Notes under the pieces: generated by a model
Databases searched by the model: none
Seen by the model: only the letters and a program-made list of their open reading frames with translations
What the model was told of the DNA's origin: nothing
Translations under genes and position numbers: made by a program
Source of the DNA: Teretinema sp942493045
GTDB lineage: Bacteria; Spirochaetota; Spirochaetia; Treponematales; Treponemataceae
NCBI GenBank assembly: GCA_942493045.1
Contig: OW818665.1
Span: 2,294,001-2,358,000, forward strand
Direction: 5' to 3'
DNA: 64,000 bases
In this document: one piece after another, positions 16,332 to 24,713 of the stretch
Layout: each line of letters starts with the position of its first letter
Numbering within the stretch: position 1 is the stretch's first letter

Positions 16332-17182
16332 GGCATCACCTTGCGCAGTTCGTATTCCAGAATATCGGTGGCGCCGAGGCTCTTCAGCCGCGGCATTAAA
16401 ACCGGTACTTCGCTCTTCTTAACTACAATTTTGACCGCGTAACCGTCATCGCCGTACAGGGGAGCGACAGTCGGGCTCTTCATGGCCGGTATACCGCTGA
16501 CCAGGTCTGAGAAGCGGGCTTTGGAAACGTTCATTTCCAGCATCACGCGGTTACGCGCGGCCAGTACAGCCTCAAAGAGCATCTTCAATTCCTGAATCTT
16601 CCTGCTCTTGGCCGGGTCGGCCATGGCTTCTTTGGAGGCGAACATCCGGGTAGAGCTTTCCATAATGGTGTCGATGATCCGCAGACCGTTTTCCTGCAGG
16701 GTGCGGCCGGTGGCGGTATTGTCGATAATCATGTCCGCGTCATCCGGCGGGAAAACCTCGGTGGCGCCATAGGTGCGCACGGTCAGGTAGTTGTAATTCT
16801 GCTTTTTCAGCCAGGCCTCAGCATTGGCCACGTACTCGGTAGCCACAATAATGCGACGGGAGCGCAGCATGGCGTCGTCGAGCTCATTGGGCACGGCCGC
16901 CACAATGCGCACCTTGTCAAAGCCGAGATCCAACACCTCAACCACATCAGCGCCGGTTTCCATAATCCAGTCCACGCCGGTAAAACCGACATCGTGGGCG
17001 CCGAGCTCTAAGAGTTTGCCGATATTCTGCGGTTTCATCACCTTGGCTTCGATATCGTCCTGATTCACCAGCGGCCGGTAGGTGCGCTCCGGCAGGTAGA
17101 TGCTGATCCCGGCCTCCGACAACAGCGCCGAGACACTGTCATATATGCGTCCCTTGGGTAATAGGATTCTGAGCTTGTCCAT
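16328..17182 (-). CDS. hisG: ATP phosphoribosyltransferase, long form
   Basis: 284 residues from ATG 17182, preceded by GGAGG with 8-nt spacing. It starts MDKLRILLPKGRIYDSV, has the PRPP loop IIDNTATGRTLQENGL and ends in a HisG_C regulatory domain (VAPLYGDDGYAVKIVVKKSEV...). This is the long form, which is feedback-inhibited by histidine and needs no HisZ. It catalyses the first committed step of histidine synthesis. It follows a leader with a His-rich peptide and terminator, so its transcription is probably attenuated by charged tRNA-His. Confidence 0.96.
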   Translation of the reverse strand: MDKLRILLPKGRIYDSVSALLSEAGISIYLPERTYRPLVNQDDIEAKVMKPQNIGKLLELGAHDVGFTGVDWIMETGADVVEVLDLGFDKVRIVAAVPNELDDAMLRSRRIIVATEYVANAEAWLKKQNYNYLTVRTYGATEVFPPDDADMIIDNTATGRTLQENGLRIIDTIMESSTRMFASKEAMADPAKSRKIQELKMLFEAVLAARNRVMLEMNVSKARFSDLVSGIPAMKSPTVAPLYGDDGYAVKIVVKKSEVPVLMPRLKSLGATDILEYELRKVMP

Positions 17183-17207
17183 TTTTTTCTCCTCCAAAAA
17201 CATTAAA

Positions 17208-17223
17208 CCGATACTATTATCGG
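17208..17223 (-). other. Small hairpin just upstream of the hisG ribosome binding site
   Basis: CCGATA-loop-TATCGG (6-bp stem, 4-nt loop) sits 12 nt before the GGAGG of hisG on the transcript. It has no T-tract and could influence translation initiation. Weak evidence. Confidence 0.3.
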
Positions 17224-17261
17224 CCGTTTTTTCCCGCCGGTAAACCAGAACGGAAAAAGAT

Positions 17262-17299
17262 AAAAAAAAAGCCGCGCGAAGCTCTCTGCTCCGGCGGCT
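17262..17299 (-). terminator. his operon attenuator (intrinsic terminator in the leader)
   Basis: On the minus strand, AGCCGC pairs with GCGGCT and CGGAGC with GCTTCG (one G-U), with a 5-nt AGAGA loop and one bulged C. Nine T follow (17262-17270). It lies between the His-rich leader peptide and hisG, so termination here would stop the operon. Short complementarity to the end of the leader ORF exists, but the antiterminator needs folding to define. Confidence 0.8.
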
Positions 17300-17330
17300 G
17301 TCATGTACGCAAGTAGGCCATACCATCAGC

Positions 17331-17390
17331 TCAGAGCGAGGGAAAGTGAACGTGGAAATGATGGTTATGGGACAGTTTTACTACAGTCAT
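17331..17390 (-). CDS. hisL: Histidine operon leader peptide
   Basis: A 19-residue peptide, MTVVKLSHNHHFHVHFPSL, with five His in eight residues (positions 8, 10, 11, 13, 15). It is encoded directly upstream of the terminator that precedes hisG. This is the classical design of a ribosome-mediated his attenuator: shortage of charged tRNA-His stalls translation and prevents terminator folding. No ribosome binding site is seen. The predicted transcript starts only a few bases before the ATG, so the peptide may be read from a nearly leaderless RNA. Confidence 0.85.
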   Translation of the reverse strand: MTVVKLSHNHHFHVHFPSL

Positions 17391-17400
17391 TATAGCCGAA

Positions 17401-17428
17401 GTTAAACACGTATGGTTCACTCTGTCAA
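17401..17428 (-). promoter_or_regulatory. his operon promoter
   Basis: On the minus strand, TTGACA (17428-17423), 16-nt spacer and TTTAAC (17406-17401). Predicted start near 17394, about 4 nt before the hisL ATG. A perfect TATAAT at 17394-17389 overlaps the ATG itself and is not compatible with hisL translation. Confidence 0.55.
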
Positions 17429-17454
17429 GAGCGGGATCGATCCGGAAATCCTGT

Positions 17455-17484
17455 TTGACAACAGCCGCCAAACTACCGTACCAT
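17455..17484 (+). promoter_or_regulatory. argA promoter, leaderless geometry
   Basis: TTGACA (17455-17460), 18-nt spacer and TACCAT (17479-17484), ending 5 nt before ATG 17490. It is divergent from the his promoter 27 bp away, so his and arg genes share one regulatory region. Confidence 0.5.
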
Positions 17485-17489
17485 GTATC

Positions 17490-18815
17490 ATGATGCAAAC
17501 TGAAAGAATCAGGGACGTTATCCGCTATATTAAAAAATTCAAGGGTTCCACCATTGTGATCCGCATGGACGATGATGTGCTGGACTCGCCGCTTTTTTCT
17601 TCCCATATACACGATCTTTCCCTGCTTTTTGAAACCGGCATCAGCATCGTGATCATCCCGGGCGCGGCCAATCACATTTCCCGGGTCCTCGATTCCTATA
17701 AAATCGTCTGGAAGATTCAGGACGGCGTCCGGGTTACTACCAGCGAGGGCATGGACCTGATCAAGATGGCGGCTTTCGATGTCTCCAACCGCATCATGAC
17801 CCGCCTTTCCGCCGAACGCATTACCGCGGTAATCGGCAACTGGGTGCGCGCCCGCGGCCGTGGCGTGATCGCAGGAGTGGACTACGGCAGCGCCGGACTT
17901 GTCGAAAAAATTCACACTGAATCCCTGCGCCGGGCCATGGAAGACGGCTTTATCCCGATACTGCCCTGCGTCGGCTGGACCGCCACCGGCAAGCCCTACA
18001 ATATATCCTCCACCGAACTGGCCGTAGCCACCGCAGTAGCTCTGGGCGCGGAAAAATTATTTTTTCTGGGCTGCGGCTCCACTATTTCGGTAGATGACTA
18101 CGATATTCCGCCGGCCGCGGCCCTCTCACCGGAAGGCCGGGTGGCGGCCATACCGGTCGACGCCATCGAAGAATTCATCACCCTTAACGCCGGCGCTGAC
18201 ACTCCTCAGGTCAGCTCTCTGGAACTGATCGATCTGTTAATTCAAGGACGCGACGCCTGCCTCAAGGGTGTTACCCGCTCGCATATCCTGGACGCGGATA
18301 TTGACGGTGTCATCCCGGCCGAAATCTTTTCCGATCTCGGCTCCGGCACCATGATTTACCGCTCCAACTACGGAGTATTCCGGACGATGACCCGCTCCGA
18401 CATTCCGGCGGTTCTGTCGTTGATGAACCCGTTTATAGAAAATGGCATTCTGTTACCGCGCACCCAGGAAGAACTCGAACAGCAAACCCAGGAATTCCTG
18501 GTCTACGAAATCGACGGCGGTATCAGAGCCTGCGCCGCGCTGCATTATTACGGGCCGACCCAGGCCGAAATCGCCGGTTTGGCGGTTGATGAATCCTGCG
18601 CGCACATGGGTATCGGTCCGGAACTGATGGAGCGGCTGATCCGTCAAGCCCGGGAGAGCGGAGCCGCAAAAGTCTTTGTATTGACCACCCAAACCGCGGA
18701 CTGGTTTGAACGATTCGGCTTTATTTCTGCCGAAATAGACCAACTCCCACCCGAAAGAATGGCAAAATGGGATAAAAAACGCGGTTCAAGGCTGTTGATT
18801 CTTAATTTATTGTAA
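17490..18815 (+). CDS. argA: N-acetylglutamate synthase (amino-acid kinase + GNAT)
   Basis: About 441 residues from ATG 17490. An in-frame upstream start at 17412 would overlap the promoter region and adds no conserved sequence. The N-terminal amino-acid-kinase-like domain (FKGSTIVIRMDDDVLD, IVIIPGAANHI, GVDYGSAGLVEKI, LPCVGWTATGKPYNI) is followed by a GNAT domain (LAVDESCAHMGIGPELMERLI, WFERFGF), the architecture of ArgA. It makes N-acetylglutamate from acetyl-CoA and glutamate, the first step of arginine synthesis. The arginine-sensing domain suggests feedback control. It sits directly before the CarA/CarB-like pair. Confidence 0.9.
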   Translation: MMQTERIRDVIRYIKKFKGSTIVIRMDDDVLDSPLFSSHIHDLSLLFETGISIVIIPGAANHISRVLDSYKIVWKIQDGVRVTTSEGMDLIKMAAFDVSNRIMTRLSAERITAVIGNWVRARGRGVIAGVDYGSAGLVEKIHTESLRRAMEDGFIPILPCVGWTATGKPYNISSTELAVATAVALGAEKLFFLGCGSTISVDDYDIPPAAALSPEGRVAAIPVDAIEEFITLNAGADTPQVSSLELIDLLIQGRDACLKGVTRSHILDADIDGVIPAEIFSDLGSGTMIYRSNYGVFRTMTRSDIPAVLSLMNPFIENGILLPRTQEELEQQTQEFLVYEIDGGIRACAALHYYGPTQAEIAGLAVDESCAHMGIGPELMERLIRQARESGAAKVFVLTTQTADWFERFGFISAEIDQLPPERMAKWDKKRGSRLLILNLL

Positions 18816-18821
18816 AATTTC

Positions 18822-18850
18822 TTGAAAAAACACCTTTCTCACACTATGCT
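18822..18850 (+). promoter_or_regulatory. Promoter of carA-carB-like operon
   Basis: TTGAAA (18822-18827), 17-nt spacer and TATGCT (18845-18850). A normal leader of about 23 nt with AAAGGAGG precedes the ATG at 18880. It shows the pair is expressed independently of argA. Confidence 0.7.
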
Positions 18851-18879
18851 TTTGGGATAACCCTAAAAGGAGGCCACTG

Positions 18880-19977
18880 ATGGCCCAGGAGTATAAACTA
18901 GCTCATATCATCCTCGAAGATGGAACCGAATTCGAGGGCGAATCTTTTGGTTACGAAGGCTCAATCTCCGGTGAAACCATTTTTTATACCGGAGCGGGGA
19001 ATTTGCAAAAGGTATTGACCGCCCCTGCGTTACGCGGTGCCTTGGTTGTTTTACCAACCGCCGTTGTCGGGATAACCGGCATAGCCGAAGATGTTCTGGA
19101 CAGTTTCGGACTGGAAGAAATCGCCGAATCCGCCCAAATCCACGCGGCCGGCCTGATAGTACAGGAATACTGCGATACTCCCTCCCACCCTTCCGCCCAC
19201 CGCAATCTTGGGAAATGGCTGAAAAAACACCAGGTTCCGGCTATTTCCGGAGTGGACACCCGGGCCCTCATCCAAAGGTTGCGCTCCCGCGGCTCGATGC
19301 GCGGGAAAATTCTGGTTTCCGGCGAAAGGGACGTTTCTTTCAGTTCCGCGCACCTCCATAACCGTACCGTTCAAGTTTCCACTAAAAAACCGGTAATCTA
19401 CGGCAGCGGTGAAAAACGGATAGTGCTGATCGACTGCGGCGTGCGGAATTCCACTATCCGGGCCCTGCTACGCGATGATACCCGCGTAGAGCGGCTGCCG
19501 GCCGGTCATGACTACACCAACTCCGTCTTTGACGGACTGGTTATCGCCGGCGGACCGGGCGACCCCACCTCCTGCGAAAAAACCATCGAATACCTTAAAA
19601 AAGCCTTATCGCTGGGCAAACCGATATTCGCTGTCGGACAGGGTACGGTTTTAATGGCTTTGGCATCAGGGGCTTCGGCCTACCGAATGGCGCAGGGCCA
19701 CCGCGGTGAAAACGTACCCTGTATCAATCTGCACAGCGGCGCCTGCCATATTACCGCCCAAAATCACGGCTACGGCATTCGCGAAGACTCTCTGCCCCCG
19801 CAGTGGAGCCCCACCTTCTTAAACAACAACGATAATTCCATCGAAGGTATCTCAACCGCCAAAGGTCTGATCAGCGGCGTGCTTTTCCAGCCGGAAGGTC
19901 AAAGCGGCCCCGACGATACCATCTATCTTTACGATCAATTTCTGGACCTGGTCCGTCATGGAGGAGTACGCGCATGA
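18880..19977 (+). CDS. carA: CarA-like carbamoyl-phosphate synthase small subunit lacking glutaminase residues
   Basis: 365 residues with the two-domain CarA fold: N-terminal EDGTEFEGESFGYEGSISGE, then VDTRALIQRLRSRGSMRGKIL, and a class I glutaminase-like domain with VIAGGPGDP and QNHGYGI. The nucleophile elbow, normally GICLGHQ, reads AVGQGTV, so the catalytic Cys is Gly253. The catalytic His of FHPE is Gln337 (LFQPEG); Glu339 remains. The substrate region TYPLIGNYG is also altered (LPTAVVGITG). It should be unable to hydrolyse glutamine. It overlaps carB by 4 nt (ATGA). The gene is otherwise intact, with promoter and strong ribosome binding site. Confidence 0.9.
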   Translation: MAQEYKLAHIILEDGTEFEGESFGYEGSISGETIFYTGAGNLQKVLTAPALRGALVVLPTAVVGITGIAEDVLDSFGLEEIAESAQIHAAGLIVQEYCDTPSHPSAHRNLGKWLKKHQVPAISGVDTRALIQRLRSRGSMRGKILVSGERDVSFSSAHLHNRTVQVSTKKPVIYGSGEKRIVLIDCGVRNSTIRALLRDDTRVERLPAGHDYTNSVFDGLVIAGGPGDPTSCEKTIEYLKKALSLGKPIFAVGQGTVLMALASGASAYRMAQGHRGENVPCINLHSGACHITAQNHGYGIREDSLPPQWSPTFLNNNDNSIEGISTAKGLISGVLFQPEGQSGPDDTIYLYDQFLDLVRHGGVRA

Positions 19978-22900
19978 ACAACTACCGCATTACCACACCC
20001 CGTTGCGTTTTAATTCTCGGCTCCGGCGGTCAGAAAATCGGCCAGGCCGGCGAATTCGATTACGCCGGACTGCAGGCCATCCGGGCCTTGAAGGCCGAAA
20101 AAATCCGCACTATCCTGATAAATCCGAACATGACCGCGGTTCAGACCACTGAAGGCGAAGCCGATTCCACCTATTTCCTGCCGGTAACCGCCGAATTCGT
20201 GGCCAAGATTATTGAAAAAGAGAAACCGGATTCCATTTTAGCGTCTTACGGTGGAAAATCGGCGGTGCAATGCGTTCTGGAGCTCCAGGACGCCGGTATT
20301 CTGGAACGGCACAACATTCAAATACTGGGAACGTCTCTGGAAAAGATCCGGATTTTACGTGACCGGGCCCAGTTATTACGTGAATTGGGAGAAAAGGGCA
20401 TACCGGTCCCGGCGTTTCGGGAAACGGAGTCCGCGGCGTCGGCCGAAAAAGCCGCCAGAGAGTTAAACTATCCGCTTCTGGTTCGCAATCCGGAAGCCGA
20501 TGAAGAGACCGGACCGACCCTGGTGGAAGATCACAGCGGTTTTGCGAGCGCCTGCGCGGCAGCCTTCACCCGCTCCAACCGCATCCTGATCGAAGAATTC
20601 CTGGGCGGGCGCAAGGAAATCGAGCTGGAGATCATCCGCGATGCCATGGACAACTGCGTGATGATCTGCTCTATGGAAAACATTGATCCGGTTGGCATTC
20701 ACACCGGAGACTCCATTATCGTCATTCCGGCTCAAACTGTCTCCGAAACTGAGCTCTCCGGCCTGCGCAAGGCCGCTTTTCAGACAGCCCGGGCCCTTAA
20801 TCTGATCGGTGAAGCCAATATCCGTTTCGCCCTTGACCCGGAAACCGCGGATTTCCGGCTTATCGAAGTCAGCGCCCGAATCTCGCGCAGCACCGCCCTC
20901 GGCGCCAAAGCCTCCGGTATCCCGCTGCCCTGGGTATCCACCCGGGTAGCGCTCGGTTTTTCGCTCTCGGAGATCGAGAACCGTGTCACCGGCACGACCA
21001 AACTGTGCACCGAGCCGGTATTCGACTATGTCGCTGTGAAGATGCCGGCCTGGGATCTAGACAAATTCAAGGCGGTTGACCGCCATCTCGGATCGCGCAT
21101 GAAGTCTGTCGGTGAAGCGCTGGCCTTCGGCCGTACCTTCAACGAAGCCCTGCAAAAAGCCGTGCGCATGGCCCAAAACCGCAGCACCGGCATCGCCTGT
21201 AACACCGTTCAATTCAAGGATCTCAAAGAAGCCTTGCGTAATCCGACCGATCTGCGCATCTACGCCGTTTACAATGCCCTCGGAGAAGAATGGTCAGTCG
21301 ACCGGGTGTATAAATACGCGCGCATTGACCGCTTCTTTATACGTAGCCTGCAGCAGATCCGTGAACTGGAAACCGAACTGCGCGTCGAAACCGGCCGGGC
21401 TCCGGAGCAACTGTTGCGCCGGGCCAAGATTGCCGGTTTTTCCGACAGTCAAATTGCCCTTTGCCTTAAAATCCGGGAAGAAAAGGTGCGCTCCCTACGC
21501 CAGGAAGCCGGTATCCGCCCGGTTGTCAAACTGATCGACACCGTCGCCGGTGAATTCCCGTCAAAAAGCGCCATGGCCTACATGACCTATTCCGGAGTAA
21601 CCAGCGACCTGCTGCCCTCCGGCCGCGGCCCGATGATACTCGGTTCTGGCCCCTATCACATCGGTTCCAGCCTGGAATACGACTGGTGCTGCGTTCAAGC
21701 GTTGAACACCTGCCGCAAGCTCGGACAGGGGGCGATCATGGTAAACTGCAACCCGGACACCGCCTCTACCGATATCGAGGCCCCTGACCGCCTGTACTTT
21801 GAAGAATTGTCACTGGAACGGGTTCTGGACATCCATGAATACGAACAGCCCGGCGGCCTGCTGCTTTCCATGGGCGGACAAATTCCGAGCAGCCTGGCCA
21901 TTCCGCTTTCGCGGCTGCAAATCCCGGTATACGGCACCGCCCCCGTGGATATTGCCCGGGCCGAAGACCGCTATAAGTTCAGCGCCCTGCTCGATGAGCT
22001 CGGCATCCAGCAGCCGGAATGGGCGGAGGTCACCAGCGTTGAAAAAGCGCAGGCCTTTGCCGCCCGCGCCGGATATCCCGTTTTGGTCCGGCCGGTCGAA
22101 GCTCTTTCCGGCGCGGGCATGAGCGTAGCCTGGGACGATATCAGCCTGAGCCTGCTTTTAAAAGGTCCCTCCGATATCAAACCGGAGACACCGGTAATCC
22201 TTTCCAAGTATGTGGAAAACTCCAAGGAAATCGAAATCGATGCCGTCGCCAACAAGGGTGAATTACTGGTTTACGCCATCAGCGAACACCTGGAAAACGC
22301 CGGAGTGCATTCCGGGGACGCCACGGTGGTCCTGCCGGCGCAGCGCATCTATCTTTCAACGGCCCAGGCAATCAAGAAAGCAGCCCGGAAGATTGCCGCC
22401 GCCCTGGAGATCACCGGACCGTTCAATATTAAATTTCTGGCCAAGAGCACCAACATCCAGGTAATCGAATGCAGTCTGCGGGCCAGCCGGTCCTTTCCTT
22501 TCTGCTCAAAAGTTTTCGGCATCAACATGATCGATATGGCTACCCGGGCCCAGTTGGGAGCGGAGGTTGAAAAGGTCGACGGCTCCCGGTTGGACTTTGA
22601 CCATGTCGGCGTACGCGCCGCCCAGTTCAGCTATTCCAGCCTGAAGGGTACCGATCCGGTTGCCGGCATCGAAATGACCAGCACCGGAGAAGTCGGCTGT
22701 ATCGGCCGCGGTGTGCGTGACGCCTTTATGAAGGCCCTGCTCTCCACCGGCTACCGCATTCCCAAAAAGAAAATTCTCCTGTCCACCGGACCGCTAGAAG
22801 ACAAGGTGGACTTTATCGAGAGCGCCAAAAAACTGCGGGCGATGGGTTATGAACTGGTAGCCTCCGGAGGCACCGCCCGTTTTTTACAAAATAACGACAT

Positions 22901-23168
22901 CGACGCCACCGCCCTGGCCTGGCCGTTGGAAGACCGCAAACCAAATATCGCCGACGCGCTGACGGACGGAGAGGTCGACCTGGTTATCAACATTCCCAAA
23001 AACAACCGCGAAACGGAACTGAAAAACGATTTCAGCATCCGCCGGATGAGCGTTGACTTGGGGATTCCGTTGATTACCAATATCAAGATCGCCAAGCAGT
23101 TTATTGATGCACTGGAATGGTATAAAAACCGCGGCCTGGAAGTGAAAAGCCGGGAAGAGTACTTTTAA
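19974..23168 (+). CDS. carB: CarB-like carbamoyl-phosphate synthase large subunit with altered ATP-grasp sites
   Basis: 1064 residues, full CarB length, with two ATP-grasp halves and a C-terminal MGS-like allosteric domain (about 935-1064). Signatures resemble animal CPS1: SGGQKIGQAGEFDYAG, GSGPYHIGSSLEYDW and a LAWPLEDRKPNI/VINIPKNN/IRRMSVD regulatory domain. In half one, the metal-ligand positions read NIRF and EVSARISRS (Arg284 and Ser300 instead of Gln and Asn), and the Gly-rich loop after Arg171 is lost. In half two they read NIKF and ECSLRASRS (Lys820 and Ser834). The acidic ligands Glu298 and Glu832 remain. Catalysis as a normal synthetase is doubtful; a changed reaction or regulatory role is possible. 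Confidence 0.88.
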   Translation: MNNYRITTPRCVLILGSGGQKIGQAGEFDYAGLQAIRALKAEKIRTILINPNMTAVQTTEGEADSTYFLPVTAEFVAKIIEKEKPDSILASYGGKSAVQCVLELQDAGILERHNIQILGTSLEKIRILRDRAQLLRELGEKGIPVPAFRETESAASAEKAARELNYPLLVRNPEADEETGPTLVEDHSGFASACAAAFTRSNRILIEEFLGGRKEIELEIIRDAMDNCVMICSMENIDPVGIHTGDSIIVIPAQTVSETELSGLRKAAFQTARALNLIGEANIRFALDPETADFRLIEVSARISRSTALGAKASGIPLPWVSTRVALGFSLSEIENRVTGTTKLCTEPVFDYVAVKMPAWDLDKFKAVDRHLGSRMKSVGEALAFGRTFNEALQKAVRMAQNRSTGIACNTVQFKDLKEALRNPTDLRIYAVYNALGEEWSVDRVYKYARIDRFFIRSLQQIRELETELRVETGRAPEQLLRRAKIAGFSDSQIALCLKIREEKVRSLRQEAGIRPVVKLIDTVAGEFPSKSAMAYMTYSGVTSDLLPSGRGPMILGSGPYHIGSSLEYDWCCVQALNTCRKLGQGAIMVNCNPDTASTDIEAPDRLYFEELSLERVLDIHEYEQPGGLLLSMGGQIPSSLAIPLSRLQIPVYGTAPVDIARAEDRYKFSALLDELGIQQPEWAEVTSVEKAQAFAARAGYPVLVRPVEALSGAGMSVAWDDISLSLLLKGPSDIKPETPVILSKYVENSKEIEIDAVANKGELLVYAISEHLENAGVHSGDATVVLPAQRIYLSTAQAIKKAARKIAAALEITGPFNIKFLAKSTNIQVIECSLRASRSFPFCSKVFGINMIDMATRAQLGAEVEKVDGSRLDFDHVGVRAAQFSYSSLKGTDPVAGIEMTSTGEVGCIGRGVRDAFMKALLSTGYRIPKKKILLSTGPLEDKVDFIESAKKLRAMGYELVASGGTARFLQNNDIDATALAWPLEDRKPNIADALTDGEVDLVINIPKNNRETELKNDFSIRRMSVDLGIPLITNIKIAKQFIDALEWYKNRGLEVKSREEYF

Positions 23169-23169
23169 G

Positions 23170-23237
23170 GGGCCGGGCTCCCGGACAGGCGCGCACGGAT
23201 ACCCGCTTCCGGGAGCGCGCGCCGCCGGTCCTTTTTT
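23170..23237 (+). terminator. Rho-independent terminator after carB
   Basis: An outer stem GGGCCGG (23170-23176) with CCGGTCC (23225-23231) and an inner stem GCTCCCGG (23177-23184) with CCGGGAGC (23209-23216) are followed by six T (23232-23237). It begins directly at the carB stop codon. Confidence 0.8.
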
Positions 23238-23312
23238 ATTTAGTGCAATCGGAAACTTTTAGAGCCGAAACGGCTGGTACAAACAGTGCTTATTTTGTAG
23301 AGTGATGAAACT

Positions 23313-24713
23313 ATGAATATCCGAAAATACGTCGGGCCGCGGGTTTTTTATGCCTCGGCCCTTGCACTGGCCATTCCGGTGATGCTGCAAGCCTTCGTCC
23401 AGACGATGGTCTCGCTGATCGATAACTTTATGGTCGCCGGACTCGGCGACATCAAGATGAGCGGCATCAACGTCACCAACCAGCTGGTTTTTGTGCTGAT
23501 GGTGGCTTTCAGCACCCTCTCGGCCGCCGGCGGCATGTTCATGTCCCAATTCAACGGAGCCAAAGACCGCGAGGGTATGCAGCAGGTCTTCCGTTTTAAA
23601 ATCGTGATGATGTCGCTGCTGGGCCTCGGTATCACCGTGCTGTGCACGCTGCTGCCGGAAGGAATTCTAGGCCTGCTGCTGCAGGGCAACAGTGAACGCG
23701 TCGAGATTATCGCCGCCGGCCGGACCTATATCGGCATTATACTTTTTACTTTCATTCCGATGGGTATCTCGATGGCCATCGGCTCCTCGCTGCGCGAAAT
23801 CGGGAAGGTAAGACCGCCACTGGTAATTTCGATCATCGCCACAGTCGTCAACACCGTACTGAACTGGTTGTTTATTTACGGAAACATGGGCGCCCCCCGC
23901 CTGGAAGTCGCGGGCGCGGCCTGGGCTACGGTTGCCGCGCGTACGGTGGAAATGCTGCTGTTCTTTGCCTACATCACCGTAAAAAAACCGGGATTCTATG
24001 TCCGCCTGATCGCCCTGCTGAAAATCAATCTCAAGCTGTTCGTGACGATACTGTCAAAGTCCGGCATCCTGTTTCTGTCAGAAATGTCCTGGGTACTGAC
24101 CGAAACGGTGATGTCCGCGGTCTTTAACGGACGCGGCGGGGCCGAAGTTGTCTCCGGCATGGCCGCCGGCTGGGCGATCGCTAATATTTTCTTCCTGGTG
24201 TTCGGGGCCATCCATACCTCCATCGGCGTGATCGTCGGCGGCACCCTCGGCCGCAATGACCTTGAAACCGCGCGTATCCAGGCCCGCTGGCTGCGCACCG
24301 GCGGTCTGGTTCTCGGCTTCATTGTGTCCATCGGCCAGTTTGCCTCGGTGCTGTTGATACCGGTAGTCTTCGGAAACCTCTCCGCCGGCGCCCGCACCAT
24401 CACTCATCAATTACTGTGGGTGATCGCCCTGTACATGCCCATCTGGACCTATCTGAACGCCCAGTTTGCCACCGCCCGTTCCGGCGGAGACGCCATCATG
24501 GGCGCCTGGGTAGATGTCGGCGTCAATACCACGATGTTCCTGCCGGGAATAATTTTACTGGCCGCCTTCACCCCGCTCGGACCAATCTCGATGTATGCCA
24601 TAGTCAAGGTTACTGATATTGTAAAGGTAGTCATCGCTACCTGGCAGTTGCGCAAGGAACGCTGGCTGGTAAACCTGACCACTGAAAACGGAACCAACGG
24701 AGGAAGTCTATGA
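23313..24713 (+). CDS. MATE family multidrug/metabolite exporter
   Basis: 466 residues with about 12 hydrophobic segments in two repeated halves. Typical family features are IPVMLQAFVQTMVSLIDNFMVAGLG near the N-terminus, FIPMGISMAIGSSLREIGKVRPPL in the first half and GRNDLETAR in the second. MATE proteins export cations or metabolites with a Na+ or H+ gradient. It overlaps the arginase gene by 4 nt, so export of an arginine-derived amine or ornithine is conceivable. That link rests on context only. No strong ribosome binding site is visible before the ATG. Confidence 0.9.
   Translation: MNIRKYVGPRVFYASALALAIPVMLQAFVQTMVSLIDNFMVAGLGDIKMSGINVTNQLVFVLMVAFSTLSAAGGMFMSQFNGAKDREGMQQVFRFKIVMMSLLGLGITVLCTLLPEGILGLLLQGNSERVEIIAAGRTYIGIILFTFIPMGISMAIGSSLREIGKVRPPLVISIIATVVNTVLNWLFIYGNMGAPRLEVAGAAWATVAARTVEMLLFFAYITVKKPGFYVRLIALLKINLKLFVTILSKSGILFLSEMSWVLTETVMSAVFNGRGGAEVVSGMAAGWAIANIFFLVFGAIHTSIGVIVGGTLGRNDLETARIQARWLRTGGLVLGFIVSIGQFASVLLIPVVFGNLSAGARTITHQLLWVIALYMPIWTYLNAQFATARSGGDAIMGAWVDVGVNTTMFLPGIILLAAFTPLGPISMYAIVKVTDIVKVVIATWQLRKERWLVNLTTENGTNGGSL

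Noticed and set aside
16328..17326. hisG start at an upstream in-frame codon (17326)
   Set aside because: It would translate through the attenuator hairpin. GGAGG is correctly placed for ATG 17182, and HisG proteins begin MDKLRILLPKGR-like.
17183..17390. T-box riboswitch upstream of hisG
   Set aside because: No AGGGUGGNACCGCG-type T-box sequence or stem I is visible, and the His-rich leader peptide explains the terminator better.
17389..17394. Perfect TATAAT on the minus strand in front of hisG
   Set aside because: It overlaps the hisL start codon, and no -35 lies at 16-18 nt. A transcript from it would lack the leader peptide start, so the TTGACA/TTTAAC pair upstream is preferred.
17331..17915. 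Long open frame antisense to argA
   Set aside because: Its codons mirror argA and it shows no protein family features. Only its last 20 codons, read from ATG 17390, make sense as hisL.
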